A stretch of 64,000 nt of DNA from Sphingobacterium zeae (lineage in GTDB: Bacteria; Bacteroidota; Bacteroidia; Sphingobacteriales; Sphingobacteriaceae). The stretch lies in assembly GCF_030818895.1 (NCBI RefSeq), contig NZ_JAUTBA010000001.1:3968001-4032000 (forward strand). The letters run 5' to 3'. Both the position numbers and the translations under genes were made by a program. Shown here one piece after another: positions 32,125 through 42,286 of the stretch (position 1 is the first letter of the stretch; the number at the start of each line of letters is the position of its first letter). A model generated the notes under the pieces. The model was not told where the DNA came from. It searched no databases and saw only the letters and a program-made list of their open reading frames with translations.

Positions 32125-34402
32125 ATGAAAAAAGTAGTAGGTACTTTCCTTCTTGCATTTCTAGCTTGGCATACAAGTTCGGCTCAAACCAATCAGAAAA
32201 TGGACAAGTTTATTGATCAGCTGATGGCTAAGATGACTGTCGAAGAAAAGATTGGACAACTTAATCTAGTAACAGGTGGTGAGGCGACTACAGGAACCAC
32301 TGTCTCCACCGATGTGGAATCAAAAATTAGAAATGGTCAAATCGGTGGTATTTTTAGCATGAGTACCCCCGCTAAGATCCGCAAAACACAGGAGATAGCC
32401 ATTAAGCAGTCCCGTTTGAAAATACCCATTATCTTTGGTATGGATGTGATTCATGGGTACCGTACGGTGTTCCCAATTCCTTTAGGTCTTGCCGCTACCT
32501 GGGACATGAACTTAATTCAACAATCTGCGCGTATCGCGGCAGAGGAAGCTACTGCAGATGGAATCAATTGGGCATTTTCGCCAATGGTTGATATTTCTCG
32601 CGATCCGCGATGGGGTCGTATTTCTGAAGGTGCGGGTGAAGATACCTATCTTAGCTCAAGGGTTGCTGAGGCTATTGTCCATGGTTTCCAAGGTGATAAT
32701 CTCGCGGCATACAACACCATGATGGCCTGCGTCAAACATTTTGCCTTATATGGTGCCGCTGAAGGTGGCCGTGACTACAACAGCACAGATATGAGCCTCC
32801 ACCGCATGTACAATGAATATTTACCACCTTACAAAGCGGCTTTAGATGCTGGAGCGGGAAGTATTATGACTTCCTTTAATGATATCAATGGAGTCCCTGC
32901 CTCGGCAAACAAATGGTTAATGACTGATGTCTTACGGAAGCAATGGGGCTTTAAAGGATTGGTCGTAACCGATTATACTGCTGTAAACGAATTAACAGCA
33001 CACGGTCTTGGTGATCTCCAGCAGGTCTCTGCTTTAAGCCTGAATGCTGGCGTTGATATGGATATGGTCGGTGAAGGATTTCTGACGACACTAAAAAAAT
33101 CTTTGGATGCTGGAAAAGTCAAGATTGCAGATATTGACAGGGCTTGCCGTTTTGTTTTGGAGGCCAAGTATAAATTAGGCTTATTTGACGATCCTTATCG
33201 CTATTGTGACGAAAAACGTGCAAAAACTGTGATCGGATCGGCTGCCAATCATGCCAAAGCCAGAGAAATTGCAGCAAAATCATTTGTTTTGTTGAAAAAC
33301 GAAAACCAAGTGCTTCCATTAAAAAAAACAGGAACAGTTGCTGTCATTGGCCCACTTGCCAATTCAGGTCCAAATATGCCCGGAACCTGGAGTGTCAGTG
33401 CTGAATTGGACAAAACGGCCTCTTTAGTTGATGGAATGAAGGCCGTTTTAGGCAATAAAGTAAATATCCTCACCCATCTCGGAAGTAATTTATTGGAGGA
33501 TCCGATTTACCCAAAACCACGCAACCATGTTCGGCCGTACCATAGCACGCGATTCCCGAAAAGAAGAAGAGATCATTGCAGATGCCCTGAAAGTTGCCCA
33601 ACAATCCGACGTCGTTGTGGCCGCACTTGGTGAAGCGTCTGAAATGTCAGGTGAAAGCTCCAGTCGCTCAGAGCTGGATATTCCGAAAAATCAACAAAAG
33701 CTGTTAAAAGCCCTATTAGCAACAGGAAAACCAGTTGTACTGGTATTATTTACAGGTAGGCCGCTAACGCTCACCTGGGAAGATGCTCACGTGCCCGCGA
33801 TATTAAACGTTTGGTTTGGTGGAACGGAAACAGGAAAAGCAGTAGCCGATGTTTTATTTGGGGACGTCGTTCCTTCAGGAAAGATTACGGCCACTTTCCC
33901 ACGCAATGTTGGTCAGATTCCGATCTATTATGCACACAAAAATACCGGCAGACCTTATGGAAACTCGGGTGATTTTGAAAAATTCAAATCAAATTACCTG
34001 GATGTAAGCAATTCCCCGCTCTACCCTTTTGGTTATGGATTAAGTTATACAACTTTTACCTATAGTGACATCCGTCTTGACCGCAACACAATCGACGATA
34101 AAGGTACTCTTCAAGCAAGTATCGACATCAGTAATACCGGAAATTATGATGCGGAAGAAACGGTGCAACTCTATATCCAGGACTTAGTTGGCTCTGTCAC
34201 TCGTCCCGTAAAAGAATTAAAAGGGTTTCAAAAAATATTCCTCAAAAAAGGAGAACAAAAAACCGTAAACTTTAACATCAAAGTAGACGATCTTAAATTC
34301 TTCGACAACAACCTCAATTATGTTGCCGAACCAGGGAATTTCAAAGTCTATATTGGTCCGAACAGTCGCGATGTAAAAGAAAAAGAATTTGAATTGCTTT
34401 AA
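32125..34402 (+). pseudogene. GH3 beta-glucosidase, interrupted by a +1 frameshift
   Basis: Two overlapping frames together make a complete GH3 enzyme of about 758 residues. The first (from ATG 32125, signal peptide ending TSSAQ) carries the TIM-barrel domain with KHFALYGAAEGGRDYN and the nucleophile aspartate in GLVVTDYTAVNEL. The second carries the alpha/beta sandwich with GEASEMSGESSSRSELDIP, and the fibronectin-III-like end. Reading is lost at the CCC run at 33510-33512; removing one C restores DPIYQNHATMFGRTIARD, which looks like the family. Without it, translation ends at 33633 with a nonsense tail. The enzyme would remove glucose from beta-1,2-gluco-oligosaccharides. Whether the frameshift is real or a sequencing error cannot be told here. 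Confidence 0.85.
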
Positions 34403-34423
34403 ATCTATTGCAACTGTATAAAA

Positions 34424-34460
34424 AACAAGGCGGACCTTAGGAAATAAGGTCCGCCTTGTT
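34424..34460 (+). terminator. Bidirectional terminator between GH3 and sulfatase genes
   Basis: AACAAGGCGGACCTTA (34424-34439) and its exact complement (34445-34460) form a 16-bp perfect stem with a GGAAA loop. Read leftward the stem is followed by a T run, and read rightward by GTTTAT, so it can serve both convergent transcripts. Confidence 0.85.
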
Positions 34461-34485
34461 TATGTTAGGCTGTCGTTACGCCTAC

Positions 34486-35850
34486 CTATTTCATATTCCC
34501 ATTAAAGCTTTCAAACAATACGCGCAATTCCGCCGCTTTTTCTGGATAATCCTTTAAAATATTTGTTCTTTCGCTCGGATCCCAGGCAATGTTATGTAAT
34601 TCTTCAATAGCATCATAGGGTTTGCCCGAAATCTGATTGACTCCGCCTGCTACCCGCCGATACTTCCAGTCACCTGACCGAACAGCCTCAACATGTCCAT
34701 AATTCACTAAAAATATCGGTCTGTGTGCTGTTTTTAAATCTTCCGATTTCCCATTCAACAAAGAATCGATAGCTTGGCCATCAATGGATTTCTTCGGCAA
34801 GGATGCACCAGTCCATTTGGCTATCGTAGGCAATACATCCAAGTTGCTAATTGCCTGCCGAATAACTTTTCCTTCTTGTGCATAGCCTTTGCCATAAACA
34901 ATGAAAGGCACACGAACACCACCTTCTGTTGTTTCGGCTTTCGAACCTTTGAAGACTCCAGCAGTACCCACATGCCAATTTTTTGTGGCATGATCATCAG
35001 ACATCCGCGATGGATAGGATATCCAGGGACCATTGTCACTTGAAAAAATCAAAATGGTATTATCGGCAAGGCCTTTTCGTTCAACCGTTTTCCAGAGCTC
35101 CGAAAAATTATGATCTAACTCCTGCATCACCGCACCAAGTGGGCCTGCATTTTGCTGATCTGCAAATCGGTTCTTTTTGTTGGCAAATGCCAAAGGAAGA
35201 TGCGGGAAATTATGCGCATAGTATAAAAAGAATGGATGATCTTTATCTTGGTCTTCTATGAACTTCACTGTTTCTTTGTGATAAAGTGAGCTCAGGTCCG
35301 AATCATCAGGCGCAACGACTTCAGGTTTCCGATTCCTAAAGATCTTAATGACAGAGTCTGTTTTTACATAAGGATCGCGATAATCATGGCTATACAGCAT
35401 GCCATAAAAAGAATCGAAGCCTTGTTGATTAGGATGATGGTAAGTCTGTTTATCCCCTAAATGCCATTTCCCTATTAACGCAGTTCTATAGCCTACCTTT
35501 TTTAATAATTCGGCAATCGTTTCCTCATCGTCAGGCAAGCCTAAATTTGACCCTGGACCGATCGGTGCAGGAAGATTATAACGGGAAGCATATCTTCCGG
35601 TTAATAAAGAAGCTCTTGACGGTGTACACGAGGGCGTAGAAACCATAAAGTTTGTTGCTCTCACGCCCTTACTGGCGATCGAGTCCAAAAAAGGGGTTGA
35701 GATATTCGGACTTCCATAACAACCAATGTCGCTATAACCAAGATCATCGGTCAGAATCAAGATAATATTAGGCTTTTTTTGCTGGGCATTGGCAAAAGCC
35801 ACCAGTAAAAATAAAGCCATAGCGGTCATAAGTTTAGTGTATCGCATCAT
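34486..35850 (-). CDS. Sulfatase (type I, cysteine-type active site)
   Basis: Two adjacent ATGs at 35850 and 35847 begin a proper signal peptide (RYTKLMTAMALFLLVAFANAQ); a GTG further out is not needed. The mature protein starts with the alkaline-phosphatase-fold metal motif IILILTDDLGYSDIGCYG. The sulfatase signature CTPSRASLLTGR follows at about residues 72-83, where Cys would become formylglycine. Later GKWHLGD, HNFPHLPLAF and FSSDNGPW complete the active site. It removes sulfate esters from glycans in the periplasm. It is 13 bp after the SusD gene and last in a SusC-SusD-sulfatase operon. No maturation enzyme is encoded in this window. Confidence 0.93.
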   Translation of the reverse strand: MMRYTKLMTAMALFLLVAFANAQQKKPNIILILTDDLGYSDIGCYGSPNISTPFLDSIASKGVRATNFMVSTPSCTPSRASLLTGRYASRYNLPAPIGPGSNLGLPDDEETIAELLKKVGYRTALIGKWHLGDKQTYHHPNQQGFDSFYGMLYSHDYRDPYVKTDSVIKIFRNRKPEVVAPDDSDLSSLYHKETVKFIEDQDKDHPFFLYYAHNFPHLPLAFANKKNRFADQQNAGPLGAVMQELDHNFSELWKTVERKGLADNTILIFSSDNGPWISYPSRMSDDHATKNWHVGTAGVFKGSKAETTEGGVRVPFIVYGKGYAQEGKVIRQAISNLDVLPTIAKWTGASLPKKSIDGQAIDSLLNGKSEDLKTAHRPIFLVNYGHVEAVRSGDWKYRRVAGGVNQISGKPYDAIEELHNIAWDPSERTNILKDYPEKAAELRVLFESFNGNMK

Positions 35851-35893
35851 ATTTGTATGAGTTAATTGGAATCGTGTCACAAGATAACAATTT

Positions 35894-37504
35894 TTACCAA
35901 TTTGGATTCTGTTTTAGATTCGGATTGAGGTTAATTTCCCGTTGTGGGATGGGCCAGAGATAATGCTTTTTCGCATCAAAAACACGGCTTTCGGAGGCTG
36001 CTTCAACGACAACTGCCTCTCCGTTATTATTTTGATAGGTGATGCCATACACTTTACCAGGAACTACCTTTTCAGCAGTTTTCCATCGTCTTATATCCGC
36101 GAGATGCAATCCCTCAAATGCCAGTTCCACCGTACGCTCGCGACGAACCAACTGGCGAAGTTGTTCCTGATTTACTTGATTACTTATTATTGGAAGTTTT
36201 ACATCAGTGCGCGAATTTCTAATTTGGTTAATGGCATCGTAAACACTGCCATCAATTTCGCCGAGCTCAATCTTTGCTTCCGCATAGGTCAATAATATTT
36301 CGGCATAACGCAGTAGCATGATATTCAACCCACTTTTTGAGGGGTTTGCCAAATCTTTTTTATCGATATATTTCTTTATATTGAAACCTGTTGTGGAAGC
36401 AATATAAGTACTCCCCACAGCATCAGCAGTACCACTATTGGGTGCAGGACGAAAAATAGCTCCATTTGGAAGCGGATCGCCATCCAAAAAAATTGACAAA
36501 GCAAGCCTCGGGTCGCGATTTTTAGAGGGATTTTTGGGATCATAACCACTATTGGCATCCGTAATTACCAACCCACTGGAAGTCTCGTAACTATCTGTCA
36601 AGGCTTTGGTAGGCACATAGGTACTTTGCCCATTTTGCTGGCTATAGGGGGCTAAGAGGTTAAAAACACTTTGTGTGTATATATTTTCCAAAAATTGCTT
36701 ATCCAACAGCACCTCTTTATTATTTTCAGCCGCATACGTAAACAGATTTGCATACAGGGGGTAAAGCTCAAATCGTTTGCTATCGATAATCGTTTTTGCG
36801 GCTTTTGCTGCTGCTGCAAATCTCCCTGCATATAAATCTGACCGTGCTTTCAGGCCCAATGCGGCCCAACGGGTTATGCGCCCGATATCGTTACTGGAAT
36901 AGCTTTCAGGCAAACTTGCCGCAGCCAGTTCTAATTCAGTGTCAATAAAATCGTAAATTTCTTTGAGGTCAGCGCGTTGTACCGCCCTTCCCTCTTCCAA
37001 GGTCAGCGGCGCTTTTACCAAAGGTACCCCGCCAAATAAATAGGCCAATTTGATATATTGATAGGCTCTTAACACACGAGCCTCGCCGATAAATCTGGCG
37101 ATTAGTGCTTCATCCCGGCTGCCCTCGATTTTACCAACATTCGCCAAAAAGTAATTGGCCGCACCGATTCCTTTATAGGCACTACTCCAGGTATTGTACA
37201 ATCGGGAGCTTGAAGCGTCGTAGGTACCAAGCTCGATATACGCATCCACAGCGAAAGGCTGATTAACATGCGCTATGTCCGTCAATGCATCTGAATAGAA
37301 GATTTCCGCTCCGTCAAGATCATTGTAGAGCGCATTTGCAGCAAGCTCCGCATCGGCTTGACTCTTCCAAAATATATTCTCCGACAGACGATCAGTTGGT
37401 ACGGCATCCAACAGATTCTTATCACAGCCCATCAGCATAAGCGAAAACAGTCCGAAACTGAAAATCCAGTTTCCTCTTTGATATAGATATTTGTAAAAAT
37501 TCAT
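35894..37504 (-). CDS. SusD/RagB-family outer-membrane lipoprotein
   Basis: The 536-residue protein has a lipoprotein signal (FGLFSLMLMGC), the helical IGEARVLRAYQYIKLAYLFGGVPLV segment of SusD proteins, and the C-terminal blocks RRERTVELAFEGLHLADIRRW and LWPIPQREINLNPNLKQN. It works with the SusC encoded upstream, 34 bp away, to capture glycan at the cell surface. The sulfatase encoded downstream suggests a sulfated ligand. Confidence 0.96.
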   Translation of the reverse strand: MNFYKYLYQRGNWIFSFGLFSLMLMGCDKNLLDAVPTDRLSENIFWKSQADAELAANALYNDLDGAEIFYSDALTDIAHVNQPFAVDAYIELGTYDASSSRLYNTWSSAYKGIGAANYFLANVGKIEGSRDEALIARFIGEARVLRAYQYIKLAYLFGGVPLVKAPLTLEEGRAVQRADLKEIYDFIDTELELAAASLPESYSSNDIGRITRWAALGLKARSDLYAGRFAAAAKAAKTIIDSKRFELYPLYANLFTYAAENNKEVLLDKQFLENIYTQSVFNLLAPYSQQNGQSTYVPTKALTDSYETSSGLVITDANSGYDPKNPSKNRDPRLALSIFLDGDPLPNGAIFRPAPNSGTADAVGSTYIASTTGFNIKKYIDKKDLANPSKSGLNIMLLRYAEILLTYAEAKIELGEIDGSVYDAINQIRNSRTDVKLPIISNQVNQEQLRQLVRRERTVELAFEGLHLADIRRWKTAEKVVPGKVYGITYQNNNGEAVVVEAASESRVFDAKKHYLWPIPQREINLNPNLKQNPNW

Positions 37505-37538
37505 GAGTTTTTAATTAAATATTATAGTAACAATCACA

Positions 37539-40500
37539 CTACAGGGTCAAATTCACACCCAGTGTATAAAGTCCAGTTTGCGGATAATATACTGCCCGTC
37601 CAGATTCCGCTTCGGGATCCAAATTCCATTCGTTCAATTTTGAAATTGTCCATAAATTTGTCGCGGATAGGTATACCCGTAATTTGTTGATTGCTGTCTT
37701 TCCGATTGCATTTAGGGGTATTGCATACCCAACCTGTATATTTTTCAAACGCAGATAAGAACCATTGACCACTAAACGGTCCGACGTTGCGACATTACGC
37801 AAATCATATTTGACCACACGCGGAAAGCGTGCATCGGTATGTGTCGGTGTCCAATAATTGCCTGTAAATATTTCATGTGTAAACCCTTCCTGATTTCCCA
37901 TCTCCGCCAAAGCACCTGACAATCGCGTATCGACTTTCGCTGCTCCTTGAAAAAGGAGATCAAGATCAAAATTTTTAAAACTGAAACTCCCATTAATTCC
38001 GAAGGTATATTTGGGAAAGGAATTCCCGATGGCTGCCATGTCATTTGCATTGATTATACCGTCGCCATTCAAATCCACATATTTCACATCTCCAGGCTTC
38101 GTATTGGTGGCATACGTAGCACCATAAGCTTTAATTTCCTCCGCAGACTGAAAGATACCGTCGGTCTTATATCCCCAAAGGGTATTGATCGGGAGTCCTT
38201 TGGCAATAATATACCTTGGGTCAATATCCGACCCTGCGATATAGGGTCCTGTACCTTTTAAATCTGTTACTTCATTATGGTTGATACTAAAATTTGCATT
38301 TAATTGATAAGCAAAAGCCCCAGGAGCGCTTGGTCTTTTCTGATAATTTGCACTAAATTCCCAGCCACGATTCAGTACCGTTCCAGCATTTTGGGGCGAA
38401 GGTTTTAATCCCAAAACGGCGGGAATATCCAGATTCAGTAAAATATCGTCAGTTACCTTGTTATAATAATCCAAGGTAAACGTCAAGCGATTGTTTAGGA
38501 AAGCGGCATCCAAACCCAAGTCATACTGTGTCGTAGACTCCCAACCCAATTGCTGATTGGCATAACTATCCAGCCGATACCCCTGTACAGATTTACCTCC
38601 AAAATCATATCCTGCAGCGATCAAGGCCGAATAATAACTATACAAGTCGACAGATTGGTTTCCCGTCTTTCCCCAGGAAGCACGCAACTTGAATTCGTTC
38701 AACCAATTCCCTATGGGTTTCCAAAACTCTTCCTTGGATAGTAGCCATCCTGCTGATGCCGAAGGGAAAAAACCGTATTGTTTGTCTCCCGTAAAACGGG
38801 ATGAACCATCATAGCGGCCATTCACTTCAAGCAGGTACTTGCCCTTCCAATCGTAGTTTACCCGACCAAAAAAAGAACGCAAGCCATACTGCACATCATA
38901 GCCGCTATTATTTTTTGTAGCGTCGTCAGCCCCCTGTCCAATAGAGGTAATGTCATTGTTGTAGAATCGTTCGCGATAGGCCGTAAGATAATTTTGGTAA
39001 TTGTGAATCTGTGAATACCCAGCTAATGCCTTGATATGATTTGGCCCAGTCGTCAACTGATAGGTCAACAGGTTGTTCCATGTATACTCGCTGCTATTAT
39101 CACGAATTTCGGTTAACGAATTGATCGGAAAACTCTTTACTATCCCGGTATTTCGGTCTTTATTTTCAAAAGCGTTCAAAAAGGTTTTGCTGTTGTTGAA
39201 GTTTACCCTAACACCAAATTGAGAAGTAAACAACAAATTTTTCACTAATTGAATGTCCGTTTTAACGATGGAGCTTAGGTAGTTTTCATTTACCTTTTTA
39301 AAACCACTTTTTTCAATCAACATTAAAGGATTATTTCCTTGCGTACTTAATCCGTAGGTACCATCATCATATTTAGGCACCACCCACATCGAGCCATGGA
39401 GAAAGTTATTGATCGGATCACGTCCGGGCTCGGCGGCTTTGCTATATCGATAGTTTATACTTCCCGTAAAATTAAGCCAAGAGGTTGCTTTGTAATCGTT
39501 GTTTAGCCGGATATCCGCCAATTCAGCACCATAATGCTCAATAATACCATCCTGCTTGTTATAACGAATGGCCAATCTAGAGCGCAGGATCTCATTTCCA
39601 CCAGCGAATGACAAGGCATGATCTTGTTGAGGAGCTGTTTTCAACAGCGTGTCAAACCAGGTATTCGGTAAAGGATATCTTTCACGATCAGTTGCCGTTT
39701 GGTAAGCCGTAATGGATTCATCGCTAAATCGCGCTGGTACCGTCAGTCCCGCATTACGGTAGGCGTCCTGTTGCAATTGGAGGTAGGATACGGCATCCAT
39801 CTGCTTGGGCTTATTAATTGATTTCTGTAAAGCGTAATAGCCATTATAATCAATCACAACATGTCCAGATTTTGCACTTTTGGTGGTTACAATAATTACG
39901 CCGTTGGTCGCGCGTGATCCATATATCGCCGTGGAAGCAGCATCCTTTAGGAGTGAAATTGAGGCAATATCATTGGGGTTTAACTTGGACCAGGGTTGTT
40001 CAATTCCATCCACGATGACCAAAGCATTATTCTTGCTGAGATCATATCCACTGGTGCTGCTCGAATTGGTATTAAATGTAGTCAATCCTCTGATTCGAAT
40101 ATTGGCAGCTGACTGTCCTGGTTTTCCACCAAGGTCTTGCACAGTTACCCCCGGCAATAGGCCCTGTAAAGATTGCTGCGTATTAGAAACCGGTCTTTTC
40201 GTCAGTTTATCACCATCAATACTGGCGATTGAATTGGTCAACGAGATTTTTTTCTGCGTTCCATAGCCAACAACGACCACTTCATCGAGGTCCTGTGTAA
40301 CTGGATCCAATTCAATTTTCGTGGGAGATTCGGAAACTAACACGGTCTTTTTTTTGTAACCAATGCGCGAGAGTGTAATCGAAAAGGGTAATTTCTGTCC
40401 CGTTACAATTTGAAAAAAACCTTTTTGATCTGTTGTAACAACGTGAGTTACGGCTTCGAGTTGAATGGTTACGCCTTCAAGAGGCTGTTTAAGCTGGCTA

Positions 40501-40634
40501 TCATATACATATCCCGATAAGGATGCATTGATAATTGGTCTAACATCTGTTTGCGCATATACCTGATGCCCAACGCCAGATAATAGTAAACATAGCGACA
40601 AGGTAGAATACCGGAGTACCCTAAGATTTTTCAT
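37539..40634 (-). CDS. SusC/RagA-family TonB-dependent transporter
   Basis: The start at ATG 40634 gives MKNLRVLRYSTLSLCLLLSG and a signal peptide ending VYAQ; an in-frame ATG 30 bp upstream adds unrelated residues. The 1031-residue protein has a carboxypeptidase-regulatory-like domain (LSGYVYDSQLKQPLEGVTI), a TonB-box-like DEVVVVGYGTQKKISLT, a plug with AANIRIRGLTTFNTNS and NALVIVDG, and a barrel ending LYTLGVNLTL. It heads the SusC-SusD-sulfatase operon. Its promoter appears to lie about 300 bp upstream, with a small ORF and a hairpin in the leader. Confidence 0.95.
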   Translation of the reverse strand: MKNLRVLRYSTLSLCLLLSGVGHQVYAQTDVRPIINASLSGYVYDSQLKQPLEGVTIQLEAVTHVVTTDQKGFFQIVTGQKLPFSITLSRIGYKKKTVLVSESPTKIELDPVTQDLDEVVVVGYGTQKKISLTNSIASIDGDKLTKRPVSNTQQSLQGLLPGVTVQDLGGKPGQSAANIRIRGLTTFNTNSSSTSGYDLSKNNALVIVDGIEQPWSKLNPNDIASISLLKDAASTAIYGSRATNGVIIVTTKSAKSGHVVIDYNGYYALQKSINKPKQMDAVSYLQLQQDAYRNAGLTVPARFSDESITAYQTATDRERYPLPNTWFDTLLKTAPQQDHALSFAGGNEILRSRLAIRYNKQDGIIEHYGAELADIRLNNDYKATSWLNFTGSINYRYSKAAEPGRDPINNFLHGSMWVVPKYDDGTYGLSTQGNNPLMLIEKSGFKKVNENYLSSIVKTDIQLVKNLLFTSQFGVRVNFNNSKTFLNAFENKDRNTGIVKSFPINSLTEIRDNSSEYTWNNLLTYQLTTGPNHIKALAGYSQIHNYQNYLTAYRERFYNNDITSIGQGADDATKNNSGYDVQYGLRSFFGRVNYDWKGKYLLEVNGRYDGSSRFTGDKQYGFFPSASAGWLLSKEEFWKPIGNWLNEFKLRASWGKTGNQSVDLYSYYSALIAAGYDFGGKSVQGYRLDSYANQQLGWESTTQYDLGLDAAFLNNRLTFTLDYYNKVTDDILLNLDIPAVLGLKPSPQNAGTVLNRGWEFSANYQKRPSAPGAFAYQLNANFSINHNEVTDLKGTGPYIAGSDIDPRYIIAKGLPINTLWGYKTDGIFQSAEEIKAYGATYATNTKPGDVKYVDLNGDGIINANDMAAIGNSFPKYTFGINGSFSFKNFDLDLLFQGAAKVDTRLSGALAEMGNQEGFTHEIFTGNYWTPTHTDARFPRVVKYDLRNVATSDRLVVNGSYLRLKNIQVGYAIPLNAIGKTAINKLRVYLSATNLWTISKLNEWNLDPEAESGRAVYYPQTGLYTLGVNLTL

Positions 40635-40708
40635 AGATAAAGTGTTAATGGTGAATACGAACAAGTGCCAACGCCAATCGAAAACTTGTTTTTATTTTGA
40701 AGACATGG

Positions 40709-40728
40709 GGGGAAGCGAGCGCCTCCCC
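40709..40728 (-). other. GC-rich hairpin in the susC leader
   Basis: On the minus strand GGGGAGGC and GCTTCCCC pair over 8 positions (one wobble) around GCTC. It lies between the leader ORF and the SusC start, in an otherwise AT-rich region, and is not followed by a T run. It could be part of an attenuation or translation-control structure. Confidence 0.5.
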
Positions 40729-40758
40729 TGCTGTCAGTTTGAGAAAAGATAAGGGAAA

Positions 40759-40869
40759 TTATCCTATATGGCACATTCGCATCTTTCTTACATCAGGGGA
40801 TTTAGCCTTCAAAGACTTTGCAGTAATACCTACGAAAAATGTGCTTTTACTAATATTGATATGTTCCAT
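40759..40869 (-). CDS. Putative 36-residue leader peptide upstream of susC
   Basis: An ATG at 40869 opens a 36-codon frame that begins MEHINISKSTFFVGITAKSL and ends CHIG. It is basic, with seven Lys or Arg among 36 residues and no membrane segment. It lies in the predicted 5' leader of the susC-susD-sulfatase operon, about 65 nt after the proposed RNA start. I do not recognise the sequence. It may be a regulatory upstream ORF, a small protein, or chance; nothing in codon use decides this. Confidence 0.35.
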   Translation of the reverse strand: MEHINISKSTFFVGITAKSLKAKSPDVRKMRMCHIG

Positions 40870-40936
40870 AATAATGTGTTAATTCGCCGCGCTGAAAAGT
40901 AATACATGTTTTCTTTCGCGACCTGTTATCTTCTCA

Positions 40937-40944
40937 CAAATATA
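40937..40944 (-). promoter_or_regulatory. Promoter -7 box for the susC-susD-sulfatase operon
   Basis: On the minus strand TATATTTG is a perfect TAnnTTTG box; no good -33 TTG is seen at the usual distance. It would give a leader of about 300 nt before the SusC ATG. The rest of 40870-41073 shows nothing else recognisable. Confidence 0.45.
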
Positions 40945-41073
40945 GAAGTAATTTTAATATAATCTACTAATTCTATAGATTTTATTAAAAGAAATAAATA
41001 GGATATGCAGCGGGGTTATAAAAGCGAGCTGGCAGGCTTAAAAGATTGTCGATTAGGGATAAGCAAGAAAATT

Positions 41074-42060
41074 CTATTGTAGTGTTTTTAAATAGGTTTT
41101 AATTAGCAATATTCCTTCATCATGAAGTACAGTAGTCCCCTTTTGAGGCATATGCATCTCTCCCAATGTAGACATCCGTCCAATAATCTTAGCTTGTTTT
41201 AACCAAATCCCAGTTTCATTCAACGGACTTTCATACCTCAGATCCAGCATGGTCATATAAGCCGTTCCTTTAGGATTGTGACAATGGGCGCAATTGATCT
41301 CGAGATAAGCTCGGGCACGATTTGCAGTCGATTGACCAATATCCTCATAACCAAGCAAACTATTGGAAACTTTGAACGATTTCAGATCGATAGCCTCCAT
41401 TTGGGTCAACCGGACCAATTGCTGGATACTGTCATCATCGTGAACGATTGTCCGGTTTAGATTTCTGATCTTCGGACCTATCGGGAGCAGCTGATTTCCT
41501 TGTCGATGGCATGCCATACAATCCTTTCGGGAAGGAATAATATAATTTGTTTGTCGCTCGACGCCTTTGTTGTCCAAAAAGGAGACATGCACGGAAGCAT
41601 TGTCCATCAACAGAAAAGCTTCATCTTGGGCCGCATTCCACCGATAGGTAGCTGCGTTCCACTGTCCGTCTTTATGAATCAAAAGCCGCGTTTCAAGTAG
41701 CCGCTGTCTCGAGCTCCCTACCGCATCTCTCGAGGGATAAAAAAAAGTTTTGGCAATGATGGTACCATCGGGGAAGCTGGGCAAACCATCGTCTGTGGCG
41801 ATCATTTTTCCTCCCTTAGGAAGAAAGATGACACGCCTTTTATCGGTATAGTCTGTAAATAGGGCCGAAGCTAATTCATAAGAGACCCCCTGATCGTTTG
41901 GAACAAGGTCAGCAATTTTGCCCTTGAATAAATTGTAATCAGATAATTTATCCCGAAACACAATATTATCTTTAGCGACTGTTCCCCGGCCCGTATTATT
42001 CAGTATAATAAAAAGTATGGGGATCAATAAAACACCCATCAAAATTAGCACTTTCTTCAT
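41074..42060 (-). CDS. Diheme c-type cytochrome-like protein
   Basis: The 328-residue protein begins with one hydrophobic helix (VLILMGVLLIPILFIIL) that acts as a signal or anchor. It has two heme c motifs, CMACH near residue 183 and CAHCH near 258. The part between them and the N-terminal DYNLFKGKIADLVPN recall the bacterial family known from HNE_0200/SO2930-like proteins. It would sit in the periplasm, attached to the inner membrane, and carry electrons; the partner is unknown. It diverges from cydAB. The 226-bp divergent gap holds a TATATTTAGC element before cydA but no clear regulator site. Confidence 0.78.
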   Translation of the reverse strand: MKKVLILMGVLLIPILFIILNNTGRGTVAKDNIVFRDKLSDYNLFKGKIADLVPNDQGVSYELASALFTDYTDKRRVIFLPKGGKMIATDDGLPSFPDGTIIAKTFFYPSRDAVGSSRQRLLETRLLIHKDGQWNAATYRWNAAQDEAFLLMDNASVHVSFLDNKGVERQTNYIIPSRKDCMACHRQGNQLLPIGPKIRNLNRTIVHDDDSIQQLVRLTQMEAIDLKSFKVSNSLLGYEDIGQSTANRARAYLEINCAHCHNPKGTAYMTMLDLRYESPLNETGIWLKQAKIIGRMSTLGEMHMPQKGTTVLHDEGILLIKTYLKTLQ

Positions 42061-42286
42061 TTCCCTAATGCTCTTCTACCCTTCCACCGTTATCTTAAAC
42101 TCGGACGAAGATAAGATAAAAAAGAGATTACAGCGGTGGATGCCTTGTGTTGATTTTCAGATTTTACACTTAGGACATAAAACAATAAAAAAACAGTTAC
42201 TTTATCAAAAAATAAAACAGTTTCATGGATATATACGCAAATAAAATGGCTATATTTAGCTGTCTTTTAACCAAAACTTCGGATCC

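Noticed and set aside
40697..40882. 61-codon plus-strand frame in the susC leader
   Set aside because: No promoter or ribosome site, and it runs antisense to the leader whose promoter points left; the minus-strand 36-codon frame fits the transcript better.
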